The position numbers were made by a program, and so were the translations under genes. This document shows positions 17,013 through 24,845 of a stretch of 64,000 nt of DNA, one piece after another. How positions within the stretch are numbered: the first letter of the stretch is position 1; the number at the start of each line of letters is the position of its first letter. The DNA is from Gammaproteobacteria bacterium (GTDB lineage Bacteria; Pseudomonadota; Gammaproteobacteria; Steroidobacterales; JABDKV01): assembly GCA_029862165.1 (NCBI GenBank), contig JAOTXU010000003.1:1-64000 (forward strand), written 5' to 3'. The notes below the pieces were generated by a model. It did not search any database and was not told where the DNA came from. It saw only the letters and a program-made list of their open reading frames with translations.

Positions 17013-17076
17013 GGGGAATTTGCGGGAATCAGTTATGCATCGCTATGCACAGGCAGGCACTTTAGCAACGGGTGCC
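17013..17076 (+). repeat. Second copy of the integrative-element margin block
   Basis: The block beginning GGGGAATTTGCGGGAATCAG and ending GCAACGGGTGCC aligns with 5562-5625 with about seven differences. It lacks the following 25-bp repeat and tRNA piece, so it is a degraded or partial copy. It lies between the EAL gene and the MacA-type operon, both of which it leaves intact. Confidence 0.5.
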
Positions 17077-17123
17077 CGGATTCACTTCGCACAAACAACA
17101 AACTACGTACTGCAGAGAAGCTT

Positions 17124-17187
17124 GGGGTCAAGTCTGCCCATTACGCAATTTTGGGGTTAGGAATGCGTATTGGGCACCCTTGACCCC
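17124..17187. repeat. Inverted-repeat element (GGGGTCAAG ends)
   Basis: The left arm GGGGTCAAGTCTGCCCATTACGCA is matched by the right arm TGCGTATTGGGCACCCTTGACCCC with 21 of 24 bases complementary, separated by about 16 bases. It ends seven bases before the stop codon of the membrane-fusion gene. It has no coding capacity and looks like a miniature or REP-type element; its hairpin could also serve as a 3' processing signal. Confidence 0.6.
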
Positions 17188-17193
17188 TAAGTT

Positions 17194-18408
17194 CTACCGT
17201 GCGCCGCGTGCGCTGATGCGCACGCCGTCCATCACGCGATCGCTCGGGTGTGGGACGACCCGGTCGCCTTCATCCAGGCCGGCGATAATCTCGGCATCGA
17301 TGCCGTTGCGCTGCCCGAGTTCGACGACGATCAGTTGGGCGCGGCCGTCCAGCTCGCGGAACAGGGCCCAGTCGCGATCGGCCCGGAACAGGGCGGTCAG
17401 CGGCACTGTCAATGCGGTGTTGGACTCCCACAACACCACCCGTGCCTCGACCTGGTAGCCGTGCCCCAGGCGTGACCACTGTTGTGGTTCGCCTTCGAGG
17501 TCGATGATCACATTGACCCGTTGTTCCTCGATGCCAAGTGCGGAAATCTTGGTAAAGCCAAAGGGCTCGACCCGGCGCACGCGGCCGGCGAGTGCCTCGT
17601 TACCACCGAAGCTGTCGATGATCACGCGCTGGCCCGGGTTGATGCGAACGGCATCGGCGGAGAGGAAATCGACGACGATTTCGAGATTGCCCGGATCGCC
17701 GATTTCGAGCAGCGCTTCGCCGGTGGCAACGACACGTTCGCTGCGATTGACAATCGTCAGCACCCGCCCGCTGACCGGTGCGGTGATCGGCACGCAGTCG
17801 CATTCGGCGGTCGGCTCCTGGGTCTGTGTCGGTGACAATAACTGGGCGCGGGCCTGTTCCAGTTCGAACAAACGCACCTGCAATTCTGCGCGAGCCGTTG
17901 CCAGCGCGGCGCGGCTGGTCTTGTGCGCACGTTCAGCTTCGTCGTAATCGCGACGTGAAATAGTCCCGTCGACGACAAGTTTGTTGGCGCGGCGTAACTC
18001 CGCTTCCGCGAAGTCGAGTTCGGCGCTGGCCTGTTCGACCTGTGCGGCGGCGAGCGTCCGGGCCGATTCGGCTGCCAGCACCGCGGCTTTCGCCTGCGCT
18101 TCACTGCGCGGGTCGAGCAGGCTCGGGTCGCCGGGTTCGATACGTGCCAACACGGTCTCCCCGGCGACGACCGCATCGCCGACATGTGCGGTGATGCGTT
18201 GTACCCGGCCGCCCACCGGTGCGGAGAGCACGAACACATCGTGAATGCGTGTTTTGCCTTCCTCGTCAACCGTCACCGTCATGGGTCCCTGAACGACCTC
18301 GATCAGGTCGACCGGCACCGGTCGTGGTAACAGGGCATAAATTATCCCGATCGCGAGGAACGCAACGATTATCGTCCAGAGCACGATTCGTTTGGTCGTT
18401 GCTGTCAT
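17194..18408 (-). CDS. Periplasmic adaptor (membrane-fusion) protein, MacA/HlyD type
   Basis: The 404-residue protein has an N-terminal membrane helix (VLWTIIVAFLAIGIIYALL), a barrel-sandwich/lipoyl half (FVLSAPVGGRVQRITAHVGD), a long alpha-helical hairpin at about 95-195 (AESARTLAAAQVEQASAEL and the returning strand), the second lipoyl half (ITAPVSGRVL), and a beta-barrel domain. This is the adaptor of an ABC-type export system, linking the inner-membrane permease to an outer-membrane channel. It starts two bases after the permease stop and is the third gene of a tight three-gene operon. No TolC-type gene lies in the window, so the system probably uses a shared channel. Confidence 0.85.
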   Translation of the reverse strand: MTATTKRIVLWTIIVAFLAIGIIYALLPRPVPVDLIEVVQGPMTVTVDEEGKTRIHDVFVLSAPVGGRVQRITAHVGDAVVAGETVLARIEPGDPSLLDPRSEAQAKAAVLAAESARTLAAAQVEQASAELDFAEAELRRANKLVVDGTISRRDYDEAERAHKTSRAALATARAELQVRLFELEQARAQLLSPTQTQEPTAECDCVPITAPVSGRVLTIVNRSERVVATGEALLEIGDPGNLEIVVDFLSADAVRINPGQRVIIDSFGGNEALAGRVRRVEPFGFTKISALGIEEQRVNVIIDLEGEPQQWSRLGHGYQVEARVVLWESNTALTVPLTALFRADRDWALFRELDGRAQLIVVELGQRNGIDAEIIAGLDEGDRVVPHPSDRVMDGVRISARGAR

Positions 18409-18410
18409 GA

Positions 18411-20777
18411 TTACTCCCGTGTCTTGAGTACTTCAATCAGGTTCAGTCGATCCAGCCGGCGCCGTACCAGCGCGGCTGAAATTGCGGTGGCGCCCAGTAT
18501 GACCAGCACCGACTGGCCATAGGTCACCGGTTCGATGGCCAGCGGAACACGGAACAACTCGGTATCGAACGCCGTGGCCATAACCGATGCCAGTCCGTAG
18601 CCGGCGAGGCATCCCAGCGGCAGCCCCAGTGCGATGAGCAAGCCGAGTTCGCCAAGCAAAATGTAGGAAATCTCGCTACGGCGGAAACCGAGCACGCGCA
18701 GTGTTGCAAGTTCGCGGCCACGTTCGGACAAGGCAATACGCGTGGCATTGTAGGCGACGCCAAAACCCAGCGCACAGGCGAACACCGTGAACATCGTGAC
18801 ATACACGAGCAGGTGTTCGGCGAGTGTGTCATAAAAAGAATCCAGTGCTGCCTGGCGCAGCATCACTGCCGATATCGCCGGCAAGGCTTTCAGTTCACGA
18901 TACAACGCGGCTTCGGCACGCGCATCGACGAGCAGGTTGATGTACTGCACACTGGGCCGCTCGCGCAGCATGCGGTTGAGCGAGTCGAGATGTACGTAGG
19001 CCGGCATGCCGATGTGCGTCTGCATCAGGTCGACTACCGGCAACTGCAGCTGCGGCCGCCGGCCTTCGAGCATGTTGACCCATACCCGGTCACCGATCTC
19101 CACGCCGAGCTTGCTGGCCAGCCGGGTGCCGAGCACCAGCCCCTCGGCGGGCGCTTCGATGACGGCATTGCGGGTTTCATCGAAGATTGGTTGCAGCCGC
19201 GCATCGCTGACCACACCGGTTAGCGCGCCGCGGTGGGTGATCGTGCCGACTTCGAAGTCGGCACTGACGAAACGCAGCGGTTCGACTGCAAGCACCCCGG
19301 GCAGATGTTCGAAATCGTGCACCACGTTGGCGGCCTGAACTTCGGCCAGCCCGATCATGACGTGCTGGCGCTGGGCATCGAAGAAATAACGTTGCGCCAG
19401 CCAGTTGAGCCCGTCGCCCCACTGCAGTGCCAGCACCAGCAGACCAACCGCCGACGCGATGCCGCCCACCGTCGTTAGCGCCCGTATTGGATCGCGGATG
19501 ATGTGTCTGATGATGATGCGGGTCGGTTGATCCAGCCAGCGGCCGAAGCGGGTGCGCGCGAGGATGCTCTTGCGGTACACCGGCGGCGAGGGCGGGATCA
19601 TGGCCTGCGCCGGTGCCAGCGTTGCCGCACGGCGCACGCTGCCGAGTGTGCCGGCCAGCGCCGCGGTAAAGGTTACGGCCGACGCAATCACAAAGGCGCT
19701 CGGACTGGCCTTGTACAGCAGCAGCGGAAAGCGGAACAAGCCGGCATACAATTCTGTTGCGAGTTTGCCGAACCAGGCACCGGACACAAGGCCCAGCGCA
19801 ATGCCGACAGCAGCGATGACGATCACGAACTTGATGTAATGCCAGCCGACTTCGAGGTTGCTGTAGCCGAATGCTTTCATCAGCCCGATCTGCGTGCGTT
19901 CGGTCGCAATGAGCCGCGCCATGACCATGTTGGTGAGAAACGCCGAGACCAGCACGAAGATGGTCGGCAGAATCTTCGACATCTTGCTGAGCTGGTCGAT
20001 CTCGTTCATCACGAACCAGTGTGACAAATGATCCTTGCGCGCAATTGCGCCGATGCCGCCATAGGGTTTCAGGATCCGGTCGAGCGCCGGCAATACGCTG
20101 TCGGCCGATGCACCACGGCTCAGGCGCAGGGCGACGTAGTTGAACGCACCCTGCTGATCGAAGGCAGCGGCGAGTGCCTCGCGGCCCATCCACATCACGC
20201 CGAAACGCAGATCGTCGGGTAACAACGCACCCGGGCCGAGGCTGTAGATGAATTCGGGCGACAAGGCGATGCCGACGACCTGCAGCTTGCGGCGGTTACC
20301 GTTGAGTATCGCCACGACTTCGTCACCGAGGGTTAGCCCGTGTGCTTCGGCGAACGGTTCATTGAGAATGATTTCGTCCGCGCGATTCGGTGCAATCGTG
20401 CGGCCGGTGCGTATCGCCAGCCGGTTGAGTGCCGCTGCACGGCCTTCGGGCACAGACACAAACTGCCCCATGACCGGTTCGGCAAAGCCCTCGATATCCA
20501 GCGTTGCATAGCGGACGACCCGGGTCTGTACCGTCTGCACACCGGGGATGTCTTCAATGCGATGCTTGATGCTCTCCGGCGCACGCTTCAGGCCGGCAAA
20601 CACATCGGCGAAGCCATAACGCTCGTAATAGGCCTCGGCGGTATTGGTCAGCGCCTCGCGTGTCGACAGCGACATCACCAGTACGGCCACACCCGATGCG
20701 ATTACGAGCGCGATGGCGAACACCTGGCCACGCAGGTGCCACAGATCGCGGATAACTTTCATGTCCAGTGCGCGCAT
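18411..20777 (-). CDS. ABC transporter permease with two FtsX units
   Basis: The 788-residue protein has an N-terminal helix (QVFAIALVIASGVAVLVMSL), a periplasmic domain, a first FtsX unit at about 270-385, a second helix near 430-450, another periplasmic domain and a C-terminal FtsX unit (VTMFTVFACALGFGVAYNA to the end). It matches large duplicated permeases of the MacB/LolCE superfamily. It sits between the ATPase and adaptor genes with two-base gaps on each side, which makes co-translation and one transport complex very likely. The substrate cannot be inferred. Confidence 0.85.
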   Translation of the reverse strand: MRALDMKVIRDLWHLRGQVFAIALVIASGVAVLVMSLSTREALTNTAEAYYERYGFADVFAGLKRAPESIKHRIEDIPGVQTVQTRVVRYATLDIEGFAEPVMGQFVSVPEGRAAALNRLAIRTGRTIAPNRADEIILNEPFAEAHGLTLGDEVVAILNGNRRKLQVVGIALSPEFIYSLGPGALLPDDLRFGVMWMGREALAAAFDQQGAFNYVALRLSRGASADSVLPALDRILKPYGGIGAIARKDHLSHWFVMNEIDQLSKMSKILPTIFVLVSAFLTNMVMARLIATERTQIGLMKAFGYSNLEVGWHYIKFVIVIAAVGIALGLVSGAWFGKLATELYAGLFRFPLLLYKASPSAFVIASAVTFTAALAGTLGSVRRAATLAPAQAMIPPSPPVYRKSILARTRFGRWLDQPTRIIIRHIIRDPIRALTTVGGIASAVGLLVLALQWGDGLNWLAQRYFFDAQRQHVMIGLAEVQAANVVHDFEHLPGVLAVEPLRFVSADFEVGTITHRGALTGVVSDARLQPIFDETRNAVIEAPAEGLVLGTRLASKLGVEIGDRVWVNMLEGRRPQLQLPVVDLMQTHIGMPAYVHLDSLNRMLRERPSVQYINLLVDARAEAALYRELKALPAISAVMLRQAALDSFYDTLAEHLLVYVTMFTVFACALGFGVAYNATRIALSERGRELATLRVLGFRRSEISYILLGELGLLIALGLPLGCLAGYGLASVMATAFDTELFRVPLAIEPVTYGQSVLVILGATAISAALVRRRLDRLNLIEVLKTRE

Positions 20778-20779
20778 GA

Positions 20780-21493
20780 CTACCAGGCCAGCTCGGACGG
20801 TGCCCGGCGCTGGCTGTTGTGTTCAATGTTGGCGATCAGTCCATTAGCAATGTGCATGACGCGGTCGGCCATGCTGCCGATGACGGTGTTGTGAGTGATG
20901 ACGGCGGTCGTTGTTCCGAGTTCGCGGTTGACCTGTTCGATGGCTTCGAGCACGAGGATGCCGGTCTCGCTGTCGAGCGCACCGGTCGGTTCGTCACACA
21001 GCAACATGTCGGGTTGCTTCGCGATGGCGCGGGCGATCGCGACCCGTTGTTGTTCACCACCGGAGAGTTGTGCCGGGAAACTGTCGAGCCGTTCGCCCAG
21101 ACCGACCAGTCCCAGTGCTGTCGCCGGGTCCATCGGGTTGTCGGCAATCTCGGTAACGAGCGCGACGTTCTCCCGTGCGGTCAGGCTCGGAATCAAATTG
21201 TAGAACTGAAAGACAAAACCGACGTGTTCGCGCCGGTAACGGGTTAATTCGGCGTCACCGGCCCGGCCAAGCGTGTGCTCGCGGAACTGCACGGTGCCGG
21301 CTGTCGGTTGATCCAGGCCGCCGAGAATGTTGAGCAACGTTGACTTGCCCGAACCCGACGGCCCGAGCAACACGACAAGCTCGCCCTCGTACAGCGCCAG
21401 ATCGACCCCGCGCAGGGCATGCACCTGGACCCCACCAGTACCGTAAACTCTGGTCAGTCCCTGTGCTTCGAGCGTGACGTTGGCCTGGCTCAT
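20780..21493 (-). CDS. ABC transporter ATP-binding protein, LolD/MacB type
   Basis: The protein of about 237 residues carries Walker [11 protein letters not shown]-loop [18 protein letters not shown], signature [14 protein letters not shown], Walker [15 protein letters not shown] and the switch histidine in [10 protein letters not shown]. The DEPTGALD form and the partner permease place it in the MacB/LolD branch. The ATG at 21493 is preferred because family homology begins just after it; a TTG 42 bases upstream is the alternative. It is the first gene of the three-gene export operon with the permease and adaptor. Confidence 0.87.
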   Translation of the reverse strand: MSQANVTLEAQGLTRVYGTGGVQVHALRGVDLALYEGELVVLLGPSGSGKSTLLNILGGLDQPTAGTVQFREHTLGRAGDAELTRYRREHVGFVFQFYNLIPSLTARENVALVTEIADNPMDPATALGLVGLGERLDSFPAQLSGGEQQRVAIARAIAKQPDMLLCDEPTGALDSETGILVLEAIEQVNRELGTTTAVITHNTVIGSMADRVMHIANGLIANIEHNSQRRAPSELAW

Positions 21494-21861
21494 CGGTTCA
21501 TTCAAACCGGTACGGCGGCTGCGGGCTATCCGCAATTACCGAATTAAATAAGTAAACAGGCGTCAGACCGGATTTTTCGCGACAATTGTGGCAAAGAAAT
21601 CCCGGTCTGACGCCTTCGACCCAAGTTTCTGCACTCTTTTAGTACGGTTCGACCCCGGTTTCTGTAAATGCGTGCGGCTCAACACTGCCGAAACGTCGTC
21701 CTAATGATCTGCTCGAGCAGTAAGCGGTCGGAGGCTGGGTATTCGGTTCGATCCATGGGCGCCGTTTATTCAATGCGTCCCCATGGGGACTCCGTATTCA
21801 CAGTCGCCCTGTCTACTGGCACCGTATCACCCCTGCATCGCTGCGCTCGCAGATATCGATC
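21494..21861. other. Intergenic region with inverted-repeat elements
   Basis: No gene was recognised between the ABC operon and the GST gene. The region contains a clear inverted-repeat element (21559-21614) and, at about 21638-21655, a half element whose CTTTTAGTACGGTTCGACCCC resembles the right arm of the hairpin at 22561-22594. The rest shows no structure I can interpret. Confidence 0.45.
21559..21614. repeat. Inverted-repeat element (GGCGTCAGACCGG arms)
   Basis: The left arm GGCGTCAGACCGGATTT and right arm AAATCCCGGTCTGACGCC are complementary apart from one extra base, with about 21 bases between them. The element lies upstream of the ABC export operon. It has the size and form of small mobile or REP-type palindromes. 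Confidence 0.6.
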
Positions 21862-22536
21862 TCACATTGGCGATTCCCAGCCGAGTTGCTGCAGTCCGGC
21901 GACATCGCTGCGAATCACGCCGGCAAATGTTTCGCTCTGATACAGGCGCTCGAGATAACTTGCGAGTTCCGGAGCAATGCCTCGATCGATCGTACGGCCT
22001 GTGTGGTAAAGTAACAGCAATACGCCGCCGACGGCGATATCAGCCAGGGTCAGACTGTCACCGACAAGAAACTGTCGGCCTTTGATTTGCGATTCCAAAA
22101 AGGTCGCGACAACAGGAATTTCCTCGTTGAGCGCCTTATCGATGTCGGATTGTAGTGCCGGGCGTTTGAATATGCGTTCCGCCAATACTTCTTCGGCGAA
22201 CAGATGGCCGCCAAAGATAGGTACCAGCTTCGAGTCAGCATATTCTTCGAACCAGAGTGCGCGGGCAAAACCGCCGGGCGATTCGGGCAACAGGCTGGGG
22301 CCAGGATAAAAGCGTTCGAGGTACTGAATGATTACCGAGGAATCGCTGAATGCAGTGTGCTCATCGCGCCAGGCTGGAATCTTGCCCAGCGGGCTGGCCT
22401 CGCGGAAGCCGGGATCGTCATTTTGCGGTGGGAGCTGCAGATGCTCGTAGACAATGCCTTTATACGCCAGCACAAGACACGTTTTGCGCACATAGGGCGA
22501 GGCAAAAATGCCATACAAAGTCGGTTTGTTCATCAT
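21862..22536 (-). CDS. Glutathione S-transferase family protein
   Basis: The 224-residue protein has the GST thioredoxin-like N-terminal domain (LYGIFASPYVRKTCLVLAYKG), the glutathione-contact region ASPLGKIPAW with the cis-proline, and DSSVIIQYLE. An all-helical C-terminal domain with the capping-box Asp follows (VGDSLTLADIAVGG). These features fit a soluble cytosolic GST acting on glutathione conjugation or isomerisation; the co-substrate is unknown. AAGGACC precedes the ATG. A 34-base hairpin element lies just upstream, between this gene and the DoxX gene. Confidence 0.85.
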   Translation of the reverse strand: MMNKPTLYGIFASPYVRKTCLVLAYKGIVYEHLQLPPQNDDPGFREASPLGKIPAWRDEHTAFSDSSVIIQYLERFYPGPSLLPESPGGFARALWFEEYADSKLVPIFGGHLFAEEVLAERIFKRPALQSDIDKALNEEIPVVATFLESQIKGRQFLVGDSLTLADIAVGGVLLLLYHTGRTIDRGIAPELASYLERLYQSETFAGVIRSDVAGLQQLGWESPM

Positions 22537-22560
22537 TAGTGGTCCTTTCCAAGATCGGAA

Positions 22561-22594
22561 GGGTCGAACCGCACTTTTTAGTGCGGTTCTACCC
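22561..22594. repeat. Hairpin element (GGGTCGAACCGCACT)
   Basis: The arms GGGTCGAACCGCACT and AGTGCGGTTCTACCC pair over 15 bases with one mismatch around a TTTT loop. It lies between the DoxX gene stop and the GST gene start, both on the minus strand. It could end DoxX transcription, but no T-run follows on the minus strand. A degraded half copy lies near 21638-21655. Confidence 0.55.
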
Positions 22595-22628
22595 CCAATT
22601 TAAAACCGAAGTCCCGTTGCCGGTGTCC

Positions 22629-23003
22629 TCAGGCGTTGTTGCCCTTTGCCAGCAGATATAGACCGGCAACCAGCATCAGTAGTTGGAACTCAAACCCGCC
22701 GTTCATGACATTGAATCCGTTTTTGAGGTGCACCATGAAAATAGCCCCGATCATGATAACGATGACTATGGCAGCACCGAGACGTGTAACGATGTCCTTG
22801 GTAAACGCGCCGGCGATTAATGCCACGCCTGCAACCAGTTCGGCAATAGCGACTGCCCAGGCCATCGGCGCGGGCATGCCCATTGCCTGGACAAACTGGT
22901 CAATCGGAAACTTGCCATAGCCGTGGTAGAGAAAGGTCGCTGCCAACGATAACCGAAGACCCCAATGCACATGTGGCGACAACGCACTGAAAACACTATT
23001 CAT
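22629..23003 (-). CDS. DoxX family membrane protein
   Basis: The 124-residue protein has four predicted membrane helices and the DoxX family pattern: SLAATFLYHGYGKF in the first helix, PMAWAVAIAELVAGVALIAGAF, ATRLGAAIVIVIMIGAIFMVHLKNG and FQLLMLVAGLYLLAKG. DoxX proteins are small membrane proteins linked with redox or thiosulfate-quinone functions in some organisms; the role here is unknown. AGGGGAATCAAG before the ATG is a good ribosome-binding site. Confidence 0.85.
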   Translation of the reverse strand: MNSVFSALSPHVHWGLRLSLAATFLYHGYGKFPIDQFVQAMGMPAPMAWAVAIAELVAGVALIAGAFTKDIVTRLGAAIVIVIMIGAIFMVHLKNGFNVMNGGFEFQLLMLVAGLYLLAKGNNA

Positions 23004-23188
23004 CTTGATTCCCCTGAAGATGGACCTGGCGAGCCTAGCGTATTGTGGCCACGCGAATCATGTTGCGATGCGGGACTGCCAGAAAGCTCAGTGTTAAAAA
23101 GCGGTCGCGTAACGACCACGAGCACACCCTATATCCTGATCGGAAGGGTGGACTGTGGCTTTCACAGTCATCGGTTCCGGACCGACCG

Positions 23189-23566
23189 TCTCTCTGGGGG
23201 AAGAATTACTGTAGCCAGCTGATTGGTGGGGACAACGAGTGCACTCCGACTGGAATCAGCCAGGAAGAGATCGGCGCCGCATTGGCAGCGGCAGGGCCGT
23301 CAGGATTTGATCCACGGTCTGATCTGGAGATGTACCAGATTTCTGGGTATTGGTTCTATGGTGAAAACGATCATAGTGTTCCGGTCCCTCAGAGTGTTGA
23401 CGTGTTGGAACAGATTGGGACAATATTTGGCACGGATTTCGCGATCGAGGTCTATCCCAATGCGAATCATTCCTTGATCGTTGACGGCGCCATATGCCAA
23501 GGCTTTCGAGGCTCTCATGTGCCCTCCATCCTCTCGCCTGAAATAAGGCTTACAGGCTCCGCCTGA
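23189..23566 (+). pseudogene. C-terminal remnant of an alpha/beta hydrolase
   Basis: This frame encodes a stretch typical of the last third of an alpha/beta hydrolase: AAAGPSGFDPRSDLE, then GYWFYGENDHSVPVPQSVD with the acid residue of the triad, and VYPNANHSLI with the catalytic-type His. The N-terminal two thirds, including the nucleophile serine elbow, are absent, and upstream translation gives no family signal. After about 23489 the tail also loses similarity. It is therefore a decayed gene end, left between the DoxX and SDR genes. Confidence 0.6.
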
Positions 23567-23898
23567 TCAGTGTTGGGCAAGAAAAACGCCTTGTCTATCC
23601 GTGTTTTCCGAATTATCCAACGTAAATGTATCCGGCGAACCGGCCGGCGCTGTCGCTTGGGATTGCCCCATGCAGGAATTGCGGGCCCGCATGAATACTT
23701 CGGATGGCCCGATCCGCTTTTGTAAGCACGGATATTGCAAGCCGCCAAGAGGGCGTAACTTATTCGCAGCTTTCTTAGGGTTACATGCCTGTCGCAGCCC
23801 GGGTCATTGTCGGGGTTTTGCCGGTTCGCGATCACAGGTGTTGGAATCTACAGCCGTATGCGCCTACTGTCGGTGATACTGACCGACAGGAGAATACG
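23567..23898. other. Intergenic stretch, no recognisable gene
   Basis: No protein-like frame or clear structure was found between the hydrolase remnant and the SDR gene. It holds the promoter region of the SDR gene; the ribosome-binding site ACAGGAG lies directly before its ATG. Confidence 0.4.
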
Positions 23899-24654
23899 AT
23901 GACGGGCGTGGCAGGACGGGTTGCATTGGTAACCGGAGCGGGTCGTGGTATTGGACGGGTCGCCGCGCAATTGTTGGCGTCACGCGGCGCGCGCGTGATG
24001 TGCGTGGCACGTACGGAAGCGGAACTTGCGACGGCGGGGCTCGACTACACGGTGGCGGACCTGGGCACGGCCGAAGGCTGCGAACACGCGGTGTCGGAAA
24101 CGGTTGACCGCTTGGGTGCGGTCGAAATTCTGGTCTGCAACCACGGGATGGGTTCGGCCCACGAGCGTGTGGTCTGGGAACAGGACCCGCCGCTTTGGGC
24201 GCAGACGCTGCGCGTGAACCTGGACGGCCCGTTTTTTCTAAGCCGGCTCGTACTCAAGACGATGGTTGAACGGCGTTTCGGGCGTCTCGTATACACCAGT
24301 TCGACCGCCGGCGAGGTGGCCGAACACGCGTCCAGCGCTTACAACAGTTCTAAGCATGGGCTGTTGGGCCTGATGCGCTCGGTGGCCCGGGATGCAGGTT
24401 CGTTCGACGTGACCGCTAACGCGGTGCTGCCGGGGTGGGTACGCACGGAGATGGCCGAACGTTCTGCGCAGGCGGAGGCAGCGCAACGCGGTATCACTGC
24501 CGATGCGGTCTGGGCAGAACGTGCGGCGCTGTATCCGCCGGGACGCGTGGTCACGCCGGAGGAAGTCGCCGAGGCCATCGCGTTCCTGGCCAGCGAAGAG
24601 TCCAGCGGTATCAGTGGGCAGGCCATCACCGTGGCGCTCGGGGGCGTCGAGTAA
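23899..24654 (+). CDS. SDR family oxidoreductase
   Basis: The 251-residue protein has the SDR cofactor motif TGAGRGIG near residues 13-20. The usual NNAG is NHG (VCNHGMGS). The catalytic set is Ser in YTSSTAG and Y-N-S-S-K, and the C-terminus is GISGQAITVALGG, which is standard for tetrameric 3-oxoacyl-ACP-reductase-like SDRs. ACAGGAG lies nine bases before the ATG. It stands alone on the plus strand. The substrate is not predictable, and the N-H-G change is a modest departure from the family. Confidence 0.83.
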   Translation: MTGVAGRVALVTGAGRGIGRVAAQLLASRGARVMCVARTEAELATAGLDYTVADLGTAEGCEHAVSETVDRLGAVEILVCNHGMGSAHERVVWEQDPPLWAQTLRVNLDGPFFLSRLVLKTMVERRFGRLVYTSSTAGEVAEHASSAYNSSKHGLLGLMRSVARDAGSFDVTANAVLPGWVRTEMAERSAQAEAAQRGITADAVWAERAALYPPGRVVTPEEVAEAIAFLASEESSGISGQAITVALGGVE

Positions 24655-24845
24655 CGCTTAGAGTCTTCTTGATCATGGCGCGGCTGTAAGGAGCAAAACA
24701 GTTTGCCGACGTCGACCTGGACTGGGACAACATTGTCCATCTTGGCTACGTCATCGGGCGGACCTCGCACACGACGGCCCCCCGCTAATCGACATGTTTG
24801 GCGCTTTCGTCCATCATGGATCAATCCAACCAGGCAGCAATAACG

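Larger units (their letters stand above)
16776..17193. other. Intergenic region with regulatory palindrome and repeats
   Basis: No gene was found here. The region holds a CRP-like palindrome (16922-16937), a degraded copy of the integrative-element margin (17013-17076) and a 64-base inverted-repeat element (17124-17187), each listed separately. It also carries the presumed promoter of the EAL gene on the minus strand. Confidence 0.5.

Noticed and set aside
19177..20193. Minus-strand open frame of 338 codons inside the ABC permease gene
   Set aside because: It is an out-of-frame shadow with Arg/His-rich composition; the permease frame has membrane helices and FtsX features.
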